Assembly (NCBI GenBank): GCA_937138675.1
Contig: CAKZPG010000021.1
Span: forward strand, 1-35,787
Source: an uncultured archaeon
GTDB taxonomy: Archaea > Halobacteriota > Halobacteria > Halobacteriales > Haloferacaceae
Direction: 5' to 3'
Length of the DNA stretch: 35,787 nt
The notes under the pieces are model-generated. The model was not told where the DNA came from, did no database searches, and saw only the letters and a program-made list of their open reading frames with translations. How positions within the stretch are numbered: the stretch's first letter is position 1; the number at the start of each line of letters is the position of its first letter. Made by a program: the position numbers and the translations under genes. This document shows, in pieces, positions 25,490 to 35,028 of this stretch.

Positions 25490-26170
25490 TCACCCGCGCT
25501 CGCCGCGCAGTCGCGTCCGGTATCGCCCCACGACAATTGTGACGACCGCCAGCGCCGCGACCAGTCCGACGACGAGCCAGTAGTGCCCGGTCGCAGCGCC
25601 CTGCCCCGCGTAGGCAGCGAGTGCGAACGAGGGGGTGCGGCCGACGAGGATGAGAATGAGCAGCTCCGACCGCCGGATCTTGCTCACCCCGGCCAGAAAG
25701 CAGAGCAGGTCGTCCGGAAACGTCGGAAGGAGGAACGCGAGAAAGAGACCGACTCGGCCGTAGTCGGTGACGAAGCCGTCGAACTCCGCCAACGCGTCTG
25801 GGTGGACTACCTTCTCGATGAACGGCCGGCCGTAGCGCCGCGCTCCTTCGAACGCGACGAGGCTGCCGAGGAGAACGCCAGTCACGCTGTAGGCTGTCCC
25901 CGCGAGGCCGCCGAACAGGTAGCCGCCAACAGCGGAGAGCGCTTGTCCGGGCACAGGCGCGACGACGACTTGGACCGCCTGAACGAGGACGAACGCGACG
26001 GGTGCGAGCGCTCCGGCGGCGGCAAGGCGGGCTCGGTGCCACGTTGGGTCAAGAAGGAAGGGCGCGTAGCCGACGACAACTGCGGATATAGCGGTAACGA
26101 GGGCGACTGAGAGAGCGAGAAGAAGTGCCGTCCGCCGCCGGGCCGTGGGCGAGCGGAAGACGCGTTTCAC
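25490..26170 (-). CDS. TVP38/TMEM64 (VTT/DedA-like) family membrane protein
   Basis: 226 aa; APVPGQALSAVGGYLFGGLAGTAYSVTGVLLGSLVAFEGARRYGRPFIEKVV, FLLPTFPDDLLCFLAGVSKI; GTG start overlapping the upstream stop (GTGA). Confidence 0.9.
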   Translation of the reverse strand: MKRVFRSPTARRRTALLLALSVALVTAISAVVVGYAPFLLDPTWHRARLAAAGALAPVAFVLVQAVQVVVAPVPGQALSAVGGYLFGGLAGTAYSVTGVLLGSLVAFEGARRYGRPFIEKVVHPDALAEFDGFVTDYGRVGLFLAFLLPTFPDDLLCFLAGVSKIRRSELLILILVGRTPSFALAAYAGQGAATGHYWLVVGLVAALAVVTIVVGRYRTRLRGERG

Positions 26171-26844
26171 AGATAGCCGAGCTCGATCAAGACGACAAGA
26201 ACGGCCGCGAGGAGCGCCGCGCCACCGGCGAGCGCGTGGCTCGCCTGCGTTTTGTACGACCGGTAGTCGGAGATCATCAGCGGGCAGGCAAGAGCGACGA
26301 CAACGGCGGCGGCCCAGCCGTTCCAGAACGGCAGAAGCTGGAGCAGGAGGTAGCTGACGACGACGACGAGATTGGTATGGACGACGGTCGTCCCGTGATA
26401 GTAGCTCGTCCCTGACTCGTCGCCGAACCCTTCGGCGTTGTGCCGGACGAGTCGGAGGCCTCCGAACGCGAGGACGAGGAAGCCGACGACGGCACTAACC
26501 ACCGGGTGCGGTGAGACGGCGTAGTGAAAGAGCAGCGCGCCGGTGACGAGATAGACAAAGACGTCGATAAACGAGTCTATCTGCCGGCCGAAGGGGGAGG
26601 AGACCCCCCGCCACCGTGCGTAGGCGCCGTCGAGCTTGTCGAGGGCGTAGCCTCCGAACATCAACAGCACGGCGTGGTTCGGTGCGCCCCGAAGGAACGC
26701 CAGAACGCTCGTCCACGCGAGAAAGAGCGCGCCGAGGCTCAGGAGGTCGGCCCCCGTAAGGCTCGCGAGCACGCTCGTCCGCTCGTTCGCCCCCACGCGG
26801 CGGTCGATAACGTCACGGACCGTCGTCCGCAACCTATCGGTCAT
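26167..26844 (-). CDS. CDP-alcohol phosphatidyltransferase family protein
   Basis: DKLDGAYARWRGVSSPFGRQIDSFIDVF matches the D-x2-DG-x2-AR-x8-9-G-x3-D-x3-D motif; TM segments. Confidence 0.88.
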   Translation of the reverse strand: MTDRLRTTVRDVIDRRVGANERTSVLASLTGADLLSLGALFLAWTSVLAFLRGAPNHAVLLMFGGYALDKLDGAYARWRGVSSPFGRQIDSFIDVFVYLVTGALLFHYAVSPHPVVSAVVGFLVLAFGGLRLVRHNAEGFGDESGTSYYHGTTVVHTNLVVVVSYLLLQLLPFWNGWAAAVVVALACPLMISDYRSYKTQASHALAGGAALLAAVLVVLIELGYL

Positions 26845-26918
26845 CAGAATAAAATCACGCCCGAGAATAAATAAGCACACCGGCACTATACATACAAAGA
26901 GAAATTATACATATTGTG

Positions 26919-27479
26919 TCAGACGTTGGCAGGGGTGGTTCGTCGGAGAGCGGTCGGGCCGAGGCGCACGTAGGTGTGCACTCGCCGCGCGACAAAGCCG
27001 GATCCGGCGAACAGTCGGCGCGAAGGCCGGTTGTCGACGGCGACGAGCGCCGTCGTCCGGTCAGCCGCTGTCGTGCGGAGCGCCCGGGCGAGAAGTGCCG
27101 AAGCGACGCCCTCACCGCGGCATGATGGGTCGACCCAGACCCGGCGAACGTACGCGCCGTCAACGTCAAGCGAGCGCTCCAGCGGGTCGATCCGGTGGGT
27201 CGCGTCGACGCTCGCGAACAGGTGCCCCATCGGTGTGTCATCGACGCGAGCGACGACTGCGTACTCGTCCGGACGGCGCTCCGCCATATGTGGATGGTTG
27301 AGCGTCGCCGGATCGCCCGGACCGTGGACTACGAGCGTGACGCCGGACGGTGGGTCTCGCGCGTCAACTGCGCCTTCGGCGACGTACTCGTACATCCGGG
27401 TCGCGGTGACACCGAGTCGCTTTAGCGCCTCGTATAGCCGCCGAGTGTGCCGGTTTCGGACGAGCCGCCACGCCTGCAT
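26919..27479 (-). CDS. GNAT-family N-acetyltransferase
   Basis: AYVRRVWVDPSCRGEGVASALLARALR (acetyl-CoA loop) and VAVDNRPSRRLFAGSGFVARR. Confidence 0.88.
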   Translation of the reverse strand: MQAWRLVRNRHTRRLYEALKRLGVTATRMYEYVAEGAVDARDPPSGVTLVVHGPGDPATLNHPHMAERRPDEYAVVARVDDTPMGHLFASVDATHRIDPLERSLDVDGAYVRRVWVDPSCRGEGVASALLARALRTTAADRTTALVAVDNRPSRRLFAGSGFVARRVHTYVRLGPTALRRTTPANV

Positions 27480-27636
27480 GCGATGGCGTGTGTGGCCGGT
27501 CGACGTAAGCCCAGCGGCCGGGTCGTTCAAACTGGTCTGGGACAGATACCATCGTCACGCCGACAGCCGGTGTGGCGAGCACAGCCGACGGCAACGGAGC
27601 GAAACCCCGAAACACCGCCGAGGAGTATCAACTTGA

Positions 27637-28143
27637 GTGACAGACGACGACGCGGACGTGGAGCCGGGAGAGTCGGAGCGGGTGACGGGCACCTTCCTGG
27701 TCGCGGAGGCCGACGAAGAGGGTGACGGCGCGGTGCTGATGGACGCTGAGCGTGGGCGGGTCCATACACTTGCCGAGGCCGGCGACCTCGTGGTGGGCGA
27801 GGCGGTCGTCGGTGAGGTGGTCGCCGATGGCGTGGTCGGCGCAGTCTGGCGGATCGCCAAGACGACGGACCGGTGGGAAATAACGGTTGGCGAGAGCGAG
27901 GAGCCGCCGACACGGAACGCGCTTGATCAGGCGAGCGACGACGTGGGCGAGCTCGTCCGGGTCGAACGCGCGGGCGAGGGTGAACTCCACCTCATCACGG
28001 TGCCCGAGTCGGGGACAGAACAAGCCGTTGCGGACGTACTGGCCGACAAACAGGGTCTTCGCGCCCGAGCGGCTCGGCTCGGCGTCGCGCATGTCACGGT
28101 ACGATCGGCCCCAGGGCTGGTCTGCGTGCGCTATCTCCCGTAG
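27637..28143 (+). CDS. Conserved haloarchaeal protein (DUF5812-like)
   Basis: GTFLVAEADEEGDGAVLMDAERGRVHTLAEAGDLVVGEAVVGEVVADG...; next to secF as in other haloarchaea, from memory. GTG start. Confidence 0.7.
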   Translation: MTDDDADVEPGESERVTGTFLVAEADEEGDGAVLMDAERGRVHTLAEAGDLVVGEAVVGEVVADGVVGAVWRIAKTTDRWEITVGESEEPPTRNALDQASDDVGELVRVERAGEGELHLITVPESGTEQAVADVLADKQGLRARAARLGVAHVTVRSAPGLVCVRYLP

Positions 28144-28181
28144 TTAAGAAGGCTTATTCAGGATGGCGCCGGCCACGGCGT

Positions 28182-29045
28182 ATGGTCGCATTCGAGGTGC
28201 CGGAGGTCGACTACACTCGGTACTCGAACCGCCAGCTCGCGGCGGTCCCGCTCGTGGTGCTCGCTGTTGCGCTCGCAATACTCGCCGCATGGACGGCGAT
28301 GTCGGGCGCGCCGGTCGCCCTCGGCTTCGAGTTCACCGGCGGTACCGAACTTCGGGTGTCCGCGCCTGGGGCGACGGCCGACGATATCGGCTCGGCGTTC
28401 TCAGTCCAGCCGGAGTCAGTTCAGAGCGCCTCCGACGGGGTGTACATCGTCACATTCGGTCCCGACGCGCCGGACACAGATACCCTCACGGCACAGGTAC
28501 GAGACCAGGGCTACGAGGTGCCGGCGAGTTCCGACGTCGGCGCGAGCTTCGGCCGCAACACCCAACTGCTCGCGCTCGGCGGCGTCGGGGTCGCCTTCCT
28601 CGGCATGAGCGCGCTTGTGTTCGTGATGTTCCGGACGTTCGTCCCCTCCATTGCAGTCGTCGTCTCGGCGTTCTCAGACATCGTCATTCCAGTGGCTATT
28701 ATGAACCTGCTGGGAATCGAACTGTCGCTCGGCACGGTTGCCGCCCTCCTGATGCTCATCGGGTACAGCGTCGACTCGGATATCCTGTTGAACAACCATA
28801 TCTTGCGCCGGAGCGGCGACTTCTACGAATCAGTCAACCGTGCGATGCGGACCGGCGTCACAATGACGCTCACCTCGCTCTCGGCGATGATCGTAATGAC
28901 GATAATCGCGACGTACTTCGGCATCGGACTGCTCGCCGCCATCGGAACGGTCCTCGCATTCGGCCTTGCGACCGACCTGATGAACACCTACATGCTCAAT
29001 CTGAGCCTCCTTCGCTGGTATAAATACGAGGGGGTGGCTCGGTGA
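28182..29045 (+). CDS. secF: Protein translocase subunit SecF
   Basis: FEFTGGTELRV, TM region AFSDIVIPVAIMNLLGIELSLGTVAALLMLIGYSVDSDILLNNHILR. Confidence 0.95.
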   Translation: MVAFEVPEVDYTRYSNRQLAAVPLVVLAVALAILAAWTAMSGAPVALGFEFTGGTELRVSAPGATADDIGSAFSVQPESVQSASDGVYIVTFGPDAPDTDTLTAQVRDQGYEVPASSDVGASFGRNTQLLALGGVGVAFLGMSALVFVMFRTFVPSIAVVVSAFSDIVIPVAIMNLLGIELSLGTVAALLMLIGYSVDSDILLNNHILRRSGDFYESVNRAMRTGVTMTLTSLSAMIVMTIIATYFGIGLLAAIGTVLAFGLATDLMNTYMLNLSLLRWYKYEGVAR

Positions 29046-30607
29046 GCGACTCGCTACTCGGGCGCGCCCGCGACAACTGGCGGGTGATCATCCTCGTTGT
29101 TGTCCTCCTCGCTAGTGCCTTCTCGCTTTTCTCCCCGACGGTCGGAAACGTCGATGTCGCGGACCAGCCAACGAACCTGCGCTACGGCATTGACCTCAAC
29201 GGCGGCACCCGCATCCTCGCACCGCTGGTCGGCGTGACCGCGGAGGACGTGGAGTTCGAGGGTGATGACGACGCGGCGGTCCGGCAGGCCGTCGCGGGCG
29301 AACTCCCCGACGCGGACGTGACCGACATACTTGTGCGCGGCGCAGACGAGGGAAACGCGACCGGTGCTGTCGAACTGACGACCGACGCGCCGCCCGATCG
29401 CCTGGCGAACGCCCTCGATACCGCGGGCTACGAGTACGGCACGGTCCGTAGCGGAGTCACCCAACAGACCCGGTCGGCAACCGTCTCGGTCCTCCAGTCG
29501 AAGATCAACGAAGCGGGTCTCTCTGGCGGCACCGTTCGGCCCGTCCAGACCTCGCAAGGCGGGTTCGTCCTCGTCGAGGTGCCCGGTGAGGAACGCGGTG
29601 ACGTCCTCGAACTGATCCGTGATCGTGGTCAAGTGACTGTCGAGTCATACCACCCTGTCGAGCGCGACGGCTCACGGGCCTACACGAACACGACGGTGTT
29701 GACGAGCGAAAACTTCCAGAGTGTTGGCGCCGCAGCGACCGACCAGCGGACCAGCCAGCCGTACGTTCCCGTCACCGTGCGCGAGTCGGCCGCCTCCGAT
29801 GTCCAGCGCACCCTCGTCGAGACGGGCGTCGCGAGCGGCGCCGGGAGCACCCGGTGTACCTACCAGGTGGACCCACAGAACACCGAGCCATGTCTTCTTC
29901 TTGTCGTCGACGGTGAGGTCGTGAACTCCTTTGGGATGGACGCAAACCTCAAGCGATCGATGCAGTCAGGCCAGTGGGCGACCGACCCCGCCTTTCGCCT
30001 GACAACGACGGATATCACCGAGTCACAGCAGGTGGCGGTTGACCTGCGCGCCGGTGCGCTCCCGGCGAGCCTCGACGTGGAGGCGGGAACCGTCGAATCT
30101 GTCTCGCCAAGCGCCGGCGCGCAGTTCAAATTCGACTCGCTGGTCGCGGGGATCATCGCGGTGTTCGCTGTCGCCTTCGTCGTCTTCCTGCGCTACGGCG
30201 AACCGAAGGTTGCCGCGCCGATGGTGGTTACCGCGCTCTCGGAGGTGTTCGTCCTTCTCGGGTTCGCGGCGGCCATCGGCTACCCACTTGACCTCTCGGT
30301 TATCGCCGGCTTTATTGCCGTCATCGGGACGGGAGTGGACGATCTAATAATCATCGCCGACGAGGTGATGGCCCAAGGAGATGTGTCGTCGAGACGGGTG
30401 TTCCAGTCCCGCTTCCGCAAGGCGTTCTGGGTCATCGGTGTCGCCGCCGGGACGACGATCATCGCGATGGCGCCGCTAGCGGTCCTGCCCAGTCTGGGGG
30501 ACCTGAAGGGGTTCGCAATCTTCACAGTCCTCGGCGTTATCATCGGTGTCCTGCTCACTCGCCCGGCCTACGGTGACATCCTCCGGGCGCTCCTGACGCG
30601 GCGCTAG
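29042..30607 (+). CDS. secD: Protein translocase subunit SecD
   Basis: GIDLNGGTRILAPLVG, GVDDLIIIADEV; GTGA start/stop overlap with secF. Confidence 0.95.
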   Translation: MSDSLLGRARDNWRVIILVVVLLASAFSLFSPTVGNVDVADQPTNLRYGIDLNGGTRILAPLVGVTAEDVEFEGDDDAAVRQAVAGELPDADVTDILVRGADEGNATGAVELTTDAPPDRLANALDTAGYEYGTVRSGVTQQTRSATVSVLQSKINEAGLSGGTVRPVQTSQGGFVLVEVPGEERGDVLELIRDRGQVTVESYHPVERDGSRAYTNTTVLTSENFQSVGAAATDQRTSQPYVPVTVRESAASDVQRTLVETGVASGAGSTRCTYQVDPQNTEPCLLLVVDGEVVNSFGMDANLKRSMQSGQWATDPAFRLTTTDITESQQVAVDLRAGALPASLDVEAGTVESVSPSAGAQFKFDSLVAGIIAVFAVAFVVFLRYGEPKVAAPMVVTALSEVFVLLGFAAAIGYPLDLSVIAGFIAVIGTGVDDLIIIADEVMAQGDVSSRRVFQSRFRKAFWVIGVAAGTTIIAMAPLAVLPSLGDLKGFAIFTVLGVIIGVLLTRPAYGDILRALLTRR

Positions 30608-30891
30608 CGTTCCGACTCCGCGTTCGCCGCGTGCTCGTCCGCCGGCGTCTCCCGCCGCACCGTAGAGACCCTGACCTCGCTCGCCTCCGCCACAGCCTCG
30701 GCGAGGCTCCGGTTGTCGAGGCGCAGGCGGACTCGGTCTGCCGTTGCAACGGCCAGCGCTGCACCGAGAACGAGTGCGAGGCCGCGTCCGTCGACCCCGG
30801 CGACCAGTCCCACGAGGGCGAGACCGCCGAGGACCGCCTCGGCGCTCCACCTCCGGACCCACGCGACGACTGCCTCGCCGTCAACGTCCAT
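30604..30891 (-). CDS. Small hypothetical membrane protein
   Basis: 95 aa, two hydrophobic segments; convergent with secD, the two stops sharing a CTAG. Confidence 0.7.
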   Translation of the reverse strand: MDVDGEAVVAWVRRWSAEAVLGGLALVGLVAGVDGRGLALVLGAALAVATADRVRLRLDNRSLAEAVAEASEVRVSTVRRETPADEHAANAESER

Positions 30892-30944
30892 ACTCCCGAC
30901 TCCCGCCCACGCCTGATAAACGTTGGAACTCGTGCCTGGGGCCG

Positions 30945-31583
30945 TCAGAACTCGTCAAGCGCGGACTGCTCGGCCGCCGCGAGAAGGTCCGCACACGTCG
31001 ACCACGACGAGCGTGCACACGCCGGCACGCAGCCGTTGTCGCGGAGGTACTCGCGCAGGAATGCCCGCGTCGTCGGGTCGGAAGGGTAGCCGCTCCCAAT
31101 GTCGCCGTACGTCGCCTCGAGCGCCGCGACCCGTCGGTTGCGTTCGACCTTCGCGACAACGCTCGCGGCGCCGACGATGGGCCGGGCCTCGTCGGCGCGG
31201 TGTTCGGCGACAACCTCGACGCCGTCGCCGACCGCGTCCGCAAGCCGTCGGCCGAACCGCTCCGCGTCTACGTCGGCAGCGTCGGCGACCACGCGGTCGC
31301 CCGCTTGCACGACTGCTCGAACCGCAGCGGCCTGTCCCGAGAGCGTCAGTCCGTTCATATCTGTCGCGGGGTCGTCGATGCGATCGACCCCGACAACCTC
31401 GACACCGACGGCGACCCGGTCGTCGTCGTGTAGGCGCGCAGCGACCCGGTTACGACGGTCGGGCGACAGCGTCTTTGAGTCCCCGGCCCCCGAGAGCGCT
31501 TCCGGCGGCGCCCGGACTGCGGCACAGACCATCGGCCCAAGCACCGGTCCTTTCCCCGCCTCGTCGACGCCAACGCTCGTCAC
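30945..31583 (-). CDS. rnhB: Ribonuclease HII
   Basis: TSVGVDEAGKGPVLGPMVCAAV, GDSKTLSPDRR, ASVVAKVERNRRVAALEATYGDIGSGYPSDPTTRAFL; GTG start (cac at 31581-31583). Confidence 0.94.
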   Translation of the reverse strand: MTSVGVDEAGKGPVLGPMVCAAVRAPPEALSGAGDSKTLSPDRRNRVAARLHDDDRVAVGVEVVGVDRIDDPATDMNGLTLSGQAAAVRAVVQAGDRVVADAADVDAERFGRRLADAVGDGVEVVAEHRADEARPIVGAASVVAKVERNRRVAALEATYGDIGSGYPSDPTTRAFLREYLRDNGCVPACARSSWSTCADLLAAAEQSALDEF

Positions 31584-31626
31584 GAGCGGCGCTCGTGGGC
31601 GAGAGAAAAGAACCCGGGGGTCCTGG

Positions 31627-32919
31627 CTACCAAAGGTAGCTCTCGTCCGCGAACTGCTCGTCGTGTTCCGCCTCAACGGCGAGGACGTCGAGCGCTCGCA
31701 CCTCGGCGCCGACGCCGAGCAGTCCCGCGAGGCTCGGCTCCGTCCGGTCGTTGTCGCCCGAGACCAGCTCCTTGACGTAGAGCCCGCCCTCGCCGTGTAT
31801 CTCGACGGTCGCCTCGCGCGGGCCATCGAGTGTCGCCTCGATACCGTAGACGTCCCGCTCGCGGGTGCGGCCGGCGCGCCGGTGGTCGACCCGCTCCGGG
31901 GTGTACTGTGCTATTGTCGCCCCGTCGAGTTCGGTGACGGCGTCTGCAAGCGCTGGCTCGCTCACCTTCACGTCGAACGCTACTGTCGCGCGGTAGCGCT
32001 TCGCGGCGTCGAGGGTCTTTACCCGTTCGACCATCGGGTGCGTCGCGAGACAGAGGTCTTCCACCTCAACGGCGCCCTCCGCAAATGCGTTCACGTCTGC
32101 TTCCAGCCGCTCCACGTCGACCGTCCGCCGGCGCGGTTCGTCCACCTCGACGACGAACGGCCGGCCGGTCCCGATCATTCGCGCGTCCACGTCCTCGCGG
32201 CCGGCGCCGTGGAAGGTCGCGCCGACGCCGTCCATCACGTCTTCGACGACTGGTGCGACCAACTGCTCAACGCTCCGCTGGTAGGTGAGCCCGGTGCCGT
32301 CACAGGCGTCACAGGGGCCGTCTCCGGTCCGACCGACGCCGTTACAGGTCCGACAGGGCCACCGTGTCTGCGGAATGCCACGCTCTAGCTTCTGGTACCG
32401 TCCATAGACAAACGCGGAGTTGACCTGTGCCTCAACCCGGTCGGCATCAACGTCGAGGAGGATCTGGACGTTCGGGCGGTCGAAGTCGACGGTCGTCTCC
32501 GTCAGGCGGCCGACGCGCTTGCCCACCTCGCGGTTGACCTCGCTCCGGAGCGGTTCGCCCGCGTCGGGCGCGAGGCCGGCGTCCTCGCGCAAAAGTCGCT
32601 CATTCTCTTCGACCAGTGGTGGGACGCGGGTGCCGACCTGATAGGTCTCGAACTCGGCGTCGCCGATGGCCGTGACTGCACGCTCGGCGAGACTGTCCAA
32701 CCGCCCACAGATTCCCTCACAGACCCAGCAGTCGTTAGGTCCGGGCGGGTCGTATGGCTCGTTGTCGAGAAGTGCGAGCGTCGTGCGGAGCGCCGCGCCG
32801 CGTGCGGCGTTTGTCAGCCCGTGACTCCGGTCCGCGACCGGGCGGCCGAGACAGGCGTCACAGACCGGACCGGTCGTGACGAGCTCACGGGCGGCGGCGA
32901 GGAACGCCTCTGAGTCCAT
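31627..32919 (-). CDS. pus10: tRNA pseudouridine(54/55) synthase Pus10
   Basis: CDACLGRPVADRSHGLTNAARG, CRTCNGVGRTGDGPCDACDGTGLTY, GREDVDARMIGTGRPFVVEV, KELVSGDNDRTEPSLAGLLG. Confidence 0.95.
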   Translation of the reverse strand: MDSEAFLAAARELVTTGPVCDACLGRPVADRSHGLTNAARGAALRTTLALLDNEPYDPPGPNDCWVCEGICGRLDSLAERAVTAIGDAEFETYQVGTRVPPLVEENERLLREDAGLAPDAGEPLRSEVNREVGKRVGRLTETTVDFDRPNVQILLDVDADRVEAQVNSAFVYGRYQKLERGIPQTRWPCRTCNGVGRTGDGPCDACDGTGLTYQRSVEQLVAPVVEDVMDGVGATFHGAGREDVDARMIGTGRPFVVEVDEPRRRTVDVERLEADVNAFAEGAVEVEDLCLATHPMVERVKTLDAAKRYRATVAFDVKVSEPALADAVTELDGATIAQYTPERVDHRRAGRTRERDVYGIEATLDGPREATVEIHGEGGLYVKELVSGDNDRTEPSLAGLLGVGAEVRALDVLAVEAEHDEQFADESYLW

Positions 32920-33151
32920 ACCTGGGACTCTGCGCCGCTGCCTGTGGCTCTTTCGCTCGCGGGCGAGCTAACATCGGGGGCCAGAGCAGCTGTGACCCAC
33001 GCCCGCCGTCACACCGCGTCGGCGAACCGCCCGACACAGTGCCTACCCGTTAGGATGTGTGCCGACGCACCGGCCAGAACTCCACACTCGAATTTACCCG
33101 CCCAAGCCTGAGTCGCGCCGCTTAACAGTCCGCGACGTCTTCAATTGGATA

Positions 33152-34171
33152 GTGAGTACGCCCGCGATAGAAGTGCGCGACCTGCGGAAGTCTTACGATG
33201 ACGTAATCGCGCTTGACGATCTCAATCTTCATATTCCTGCCGGGAGCTTCTTCGGCCTTCTCGGGCCAAACGGCGCCGGTAAAACCACGTTTATCGAGAC
33301 ACTCGTCGGGCTCGTGCGGGCCGATGCCGGGTCGGCAGCGGTGTTCGGCCACGACGTTGAGACGGAGTATCGCGCAGCACGCGACGCCGTCGGTCTCGCG
33401 CCACAGGAGTTCAACGTCGACCGGTTCTTTCCAATCCACGAAGTGCTGGCACATAAGGCGGGTTACCACGGCTACGGCCGAGAGAAGGCCCGCGAGCGGG
33501 CCACGCAGGCACTAGAACAGGTCGGCCTGTTACAGAAGCGTGACCAGCGCTTCAGCGCACTTTCGGGCGGGATGAAACGACGCGTCGTCCTTGCCCGCGC
33601 CCTCGTCACCGACCCCGACCTCCTCATTCTCGACGAGCCGACCGCCGGGGTCGACGTCCAACTGCGCCGCGAACTCTGGGATACCGTCACGGCGCTCAAC
33701 GAGTCGGGGACGACGATCCTCCTCACCACCCACTATATCGAGGAGGCCGAACGACTCTGTGACGAGGTGGCAATCATGAATCGCGGGCGCGTGGTCGAGA
33801 CGGCCACACCCGAGGCGCTGATGCGCCGCGGAACGGACCGTATCACGGTAACGCTACGGGACCCGCCGGCGACGGCCCCAGCAGTTGAGGCCGGCGGTGA
33901 CCGCGTGCGATCGGTCAAGATGGATGATGACCGCCTCGTCGTGGTCGCGACGGAGGGCGGCCTCGTCGCGCCGGACCTCGTGCGCGAACTCGACCGGCGC
34001 GGGTTCGAATTTGTCGATCTTGACGTCTCACGCACGTCACTGGAGGAGGTGTTCGTCGAGCTGACCGACTCGGGCAACGGCGACCTCGGCGACGATGCCG
34101 ACACGGCGACCGACAGCGGCCGACGAGAGCCACGTACCGCGGAGACGCCCGCGACCGACGGGGGTCGGTGA
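33152..34171 (+). CDS. ABC transporter ATP-binding protein (ABC-2 type exporter)
   Basis: GTG start; Walker A GPNGAGKTTF, signature LSGGMKRRVVLARAL, Walker B LLILDEPTAGVD, C-terminal extension SLEEVFVELT. Confidence 0.95.
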   Translation: MSTPAIEVRDLRKSYDDVIALDDLNLHIPAGSFFGLLGPNGAGKTTFIETLVGLVRADAGSAAVFGHDVETEYRAARDAVGLAPQEFNVDRFFPIHEVLAHKAGYHGYGREKARERATQALEQVGLLQKRDQRFSALSGGMKRRVVLARALVTDPDLLILDEPTAGVDVQLRRELWDTVTALNESGTTILLTTHYIEEAERLCDEVAIMNRGRVVETATPEALMRRGTDRITVTLRDPPATAPAVEAGGDRVRSVKMDDDRLVVVATEGGLVAPDLVRELDRRGFEFVDLDVSRTSLEEVFVELTDSGNGDLGDDADTATDSGRREPRTAETPATDGGR

Positions 34172-34172
34172 A

Positions 34173-34946
34173 ATGAGCACTGGTAGTTCGACAACGCAGG
34201 TGGCGACGCTCGCGCGCCGTGAGATACTCCGGTTCATTCGCCGGCCGTACAACACGTTCTTACCGCCGATCGTCACGAACACGCTCTACTTCTCTGTGTT
34301 CGGGATCATTCTCGGAAGCCGCATCGGGTCCGTGGCGGGCGTGAGCTACATTCAGTTCGTCCTGCCCGGTCTTGTCGTCCTCGGCGCCATCTCTGACGCG
34401 TTCGAGAACGCCTCCTTCTCCGTCTTTCACGGCCGCTGGGAGGACTACATCGACGAGGTGACGACCGCGCCGATGACCCACCGTGGGATGGTCGGGGCGT
34501 ATGTCTTCGCGAGCGCGGTTCGAGGGCTGCTTACCGCGGTCCTCATCGTCGGTGTAGGCCTCGTGTTCACCGCCGCGCCCGTTACCCACCCGTTCCACCT
34601 TGTGGGGTTCCTGGTCGTGACGGTGGTTCTGTTCGCCGGTCTCGGTGTGGTCGGCGGGTTGGCGGCCACGGACTTCGACAACCTGACCGTGATGAACCAG
34701 TTCATTCTCCGACCGCTCGTCTTCTTCGGGGCGGTCTTCTACTCGCTTGACGTTCTTCCGCCGCTCTGGCGGAATATCTCACTGTTGAACCCGATGGTCT
34801 ACATGGTCGACGGCGTCCGGTACGGGATGATCGGCGTGACGGAGATCGACCCGAACATCTCGCTCGCGGTCCTGACCGGCGCTGCGCTCGCGGTGTTGGC
34901 GATCAACCTCGTCCTGTTCCGGCGCGGATTCGGGCTGACGAAGTAG
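34173..34946 (+). CDS. ABC-2 type transporter permease
   Basis: MSTGSSTTQVATLARREILRFIRRPYNTFLPPIVTNTLYFSVFGIILGSRIG...; six TM, ATG directly after the ATPase stop. Confidence 0.93.
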   Translation: MSTGSSTTQVATLARREILRFIRRPYNTFLPPIVTNTLYFSVFGIILGSRIGSVAGVSYIQFVLPGLVVLGAISDAFENASFSVFHGRWEDYIDEVTTAPMTHRGMVGAYVFASAVRGLLTAVLIVGVGLVFTAAPVTHPFHLVGFLVVTVVLFAGLGVVGGLAATDFDNLTVMNQFILRPLVFFGAVFYSLDVLPPLWRNISLLNPMVYMVDGVRYGMIGVTEIDPNISLAVLTGAALAVLAINLVLFRRGFGLTK

Positions 34947-35028
34947 CCCTCATGCGTCATAGCGGCAGTCAGCAAGCCCATCTGTCTTGAACCGCACGAC
35001 ACAAGCGCCCGCCGCGTCTCCTCCCGTT

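Noticed and set aside
31099-32388. 429-aa plus ORF opposite rnhB and pus10
   Set aside because: Arg/Ser/Thr-rich shadow frame of well-supported minus-strand genes.
33152-34946. ABC ATPase/permease pair considered as an antimicrobial-peptide immunity system
   Set aside because: No precursor peptide or maturation genes nearby; generic ABC-2 exporter architecture.
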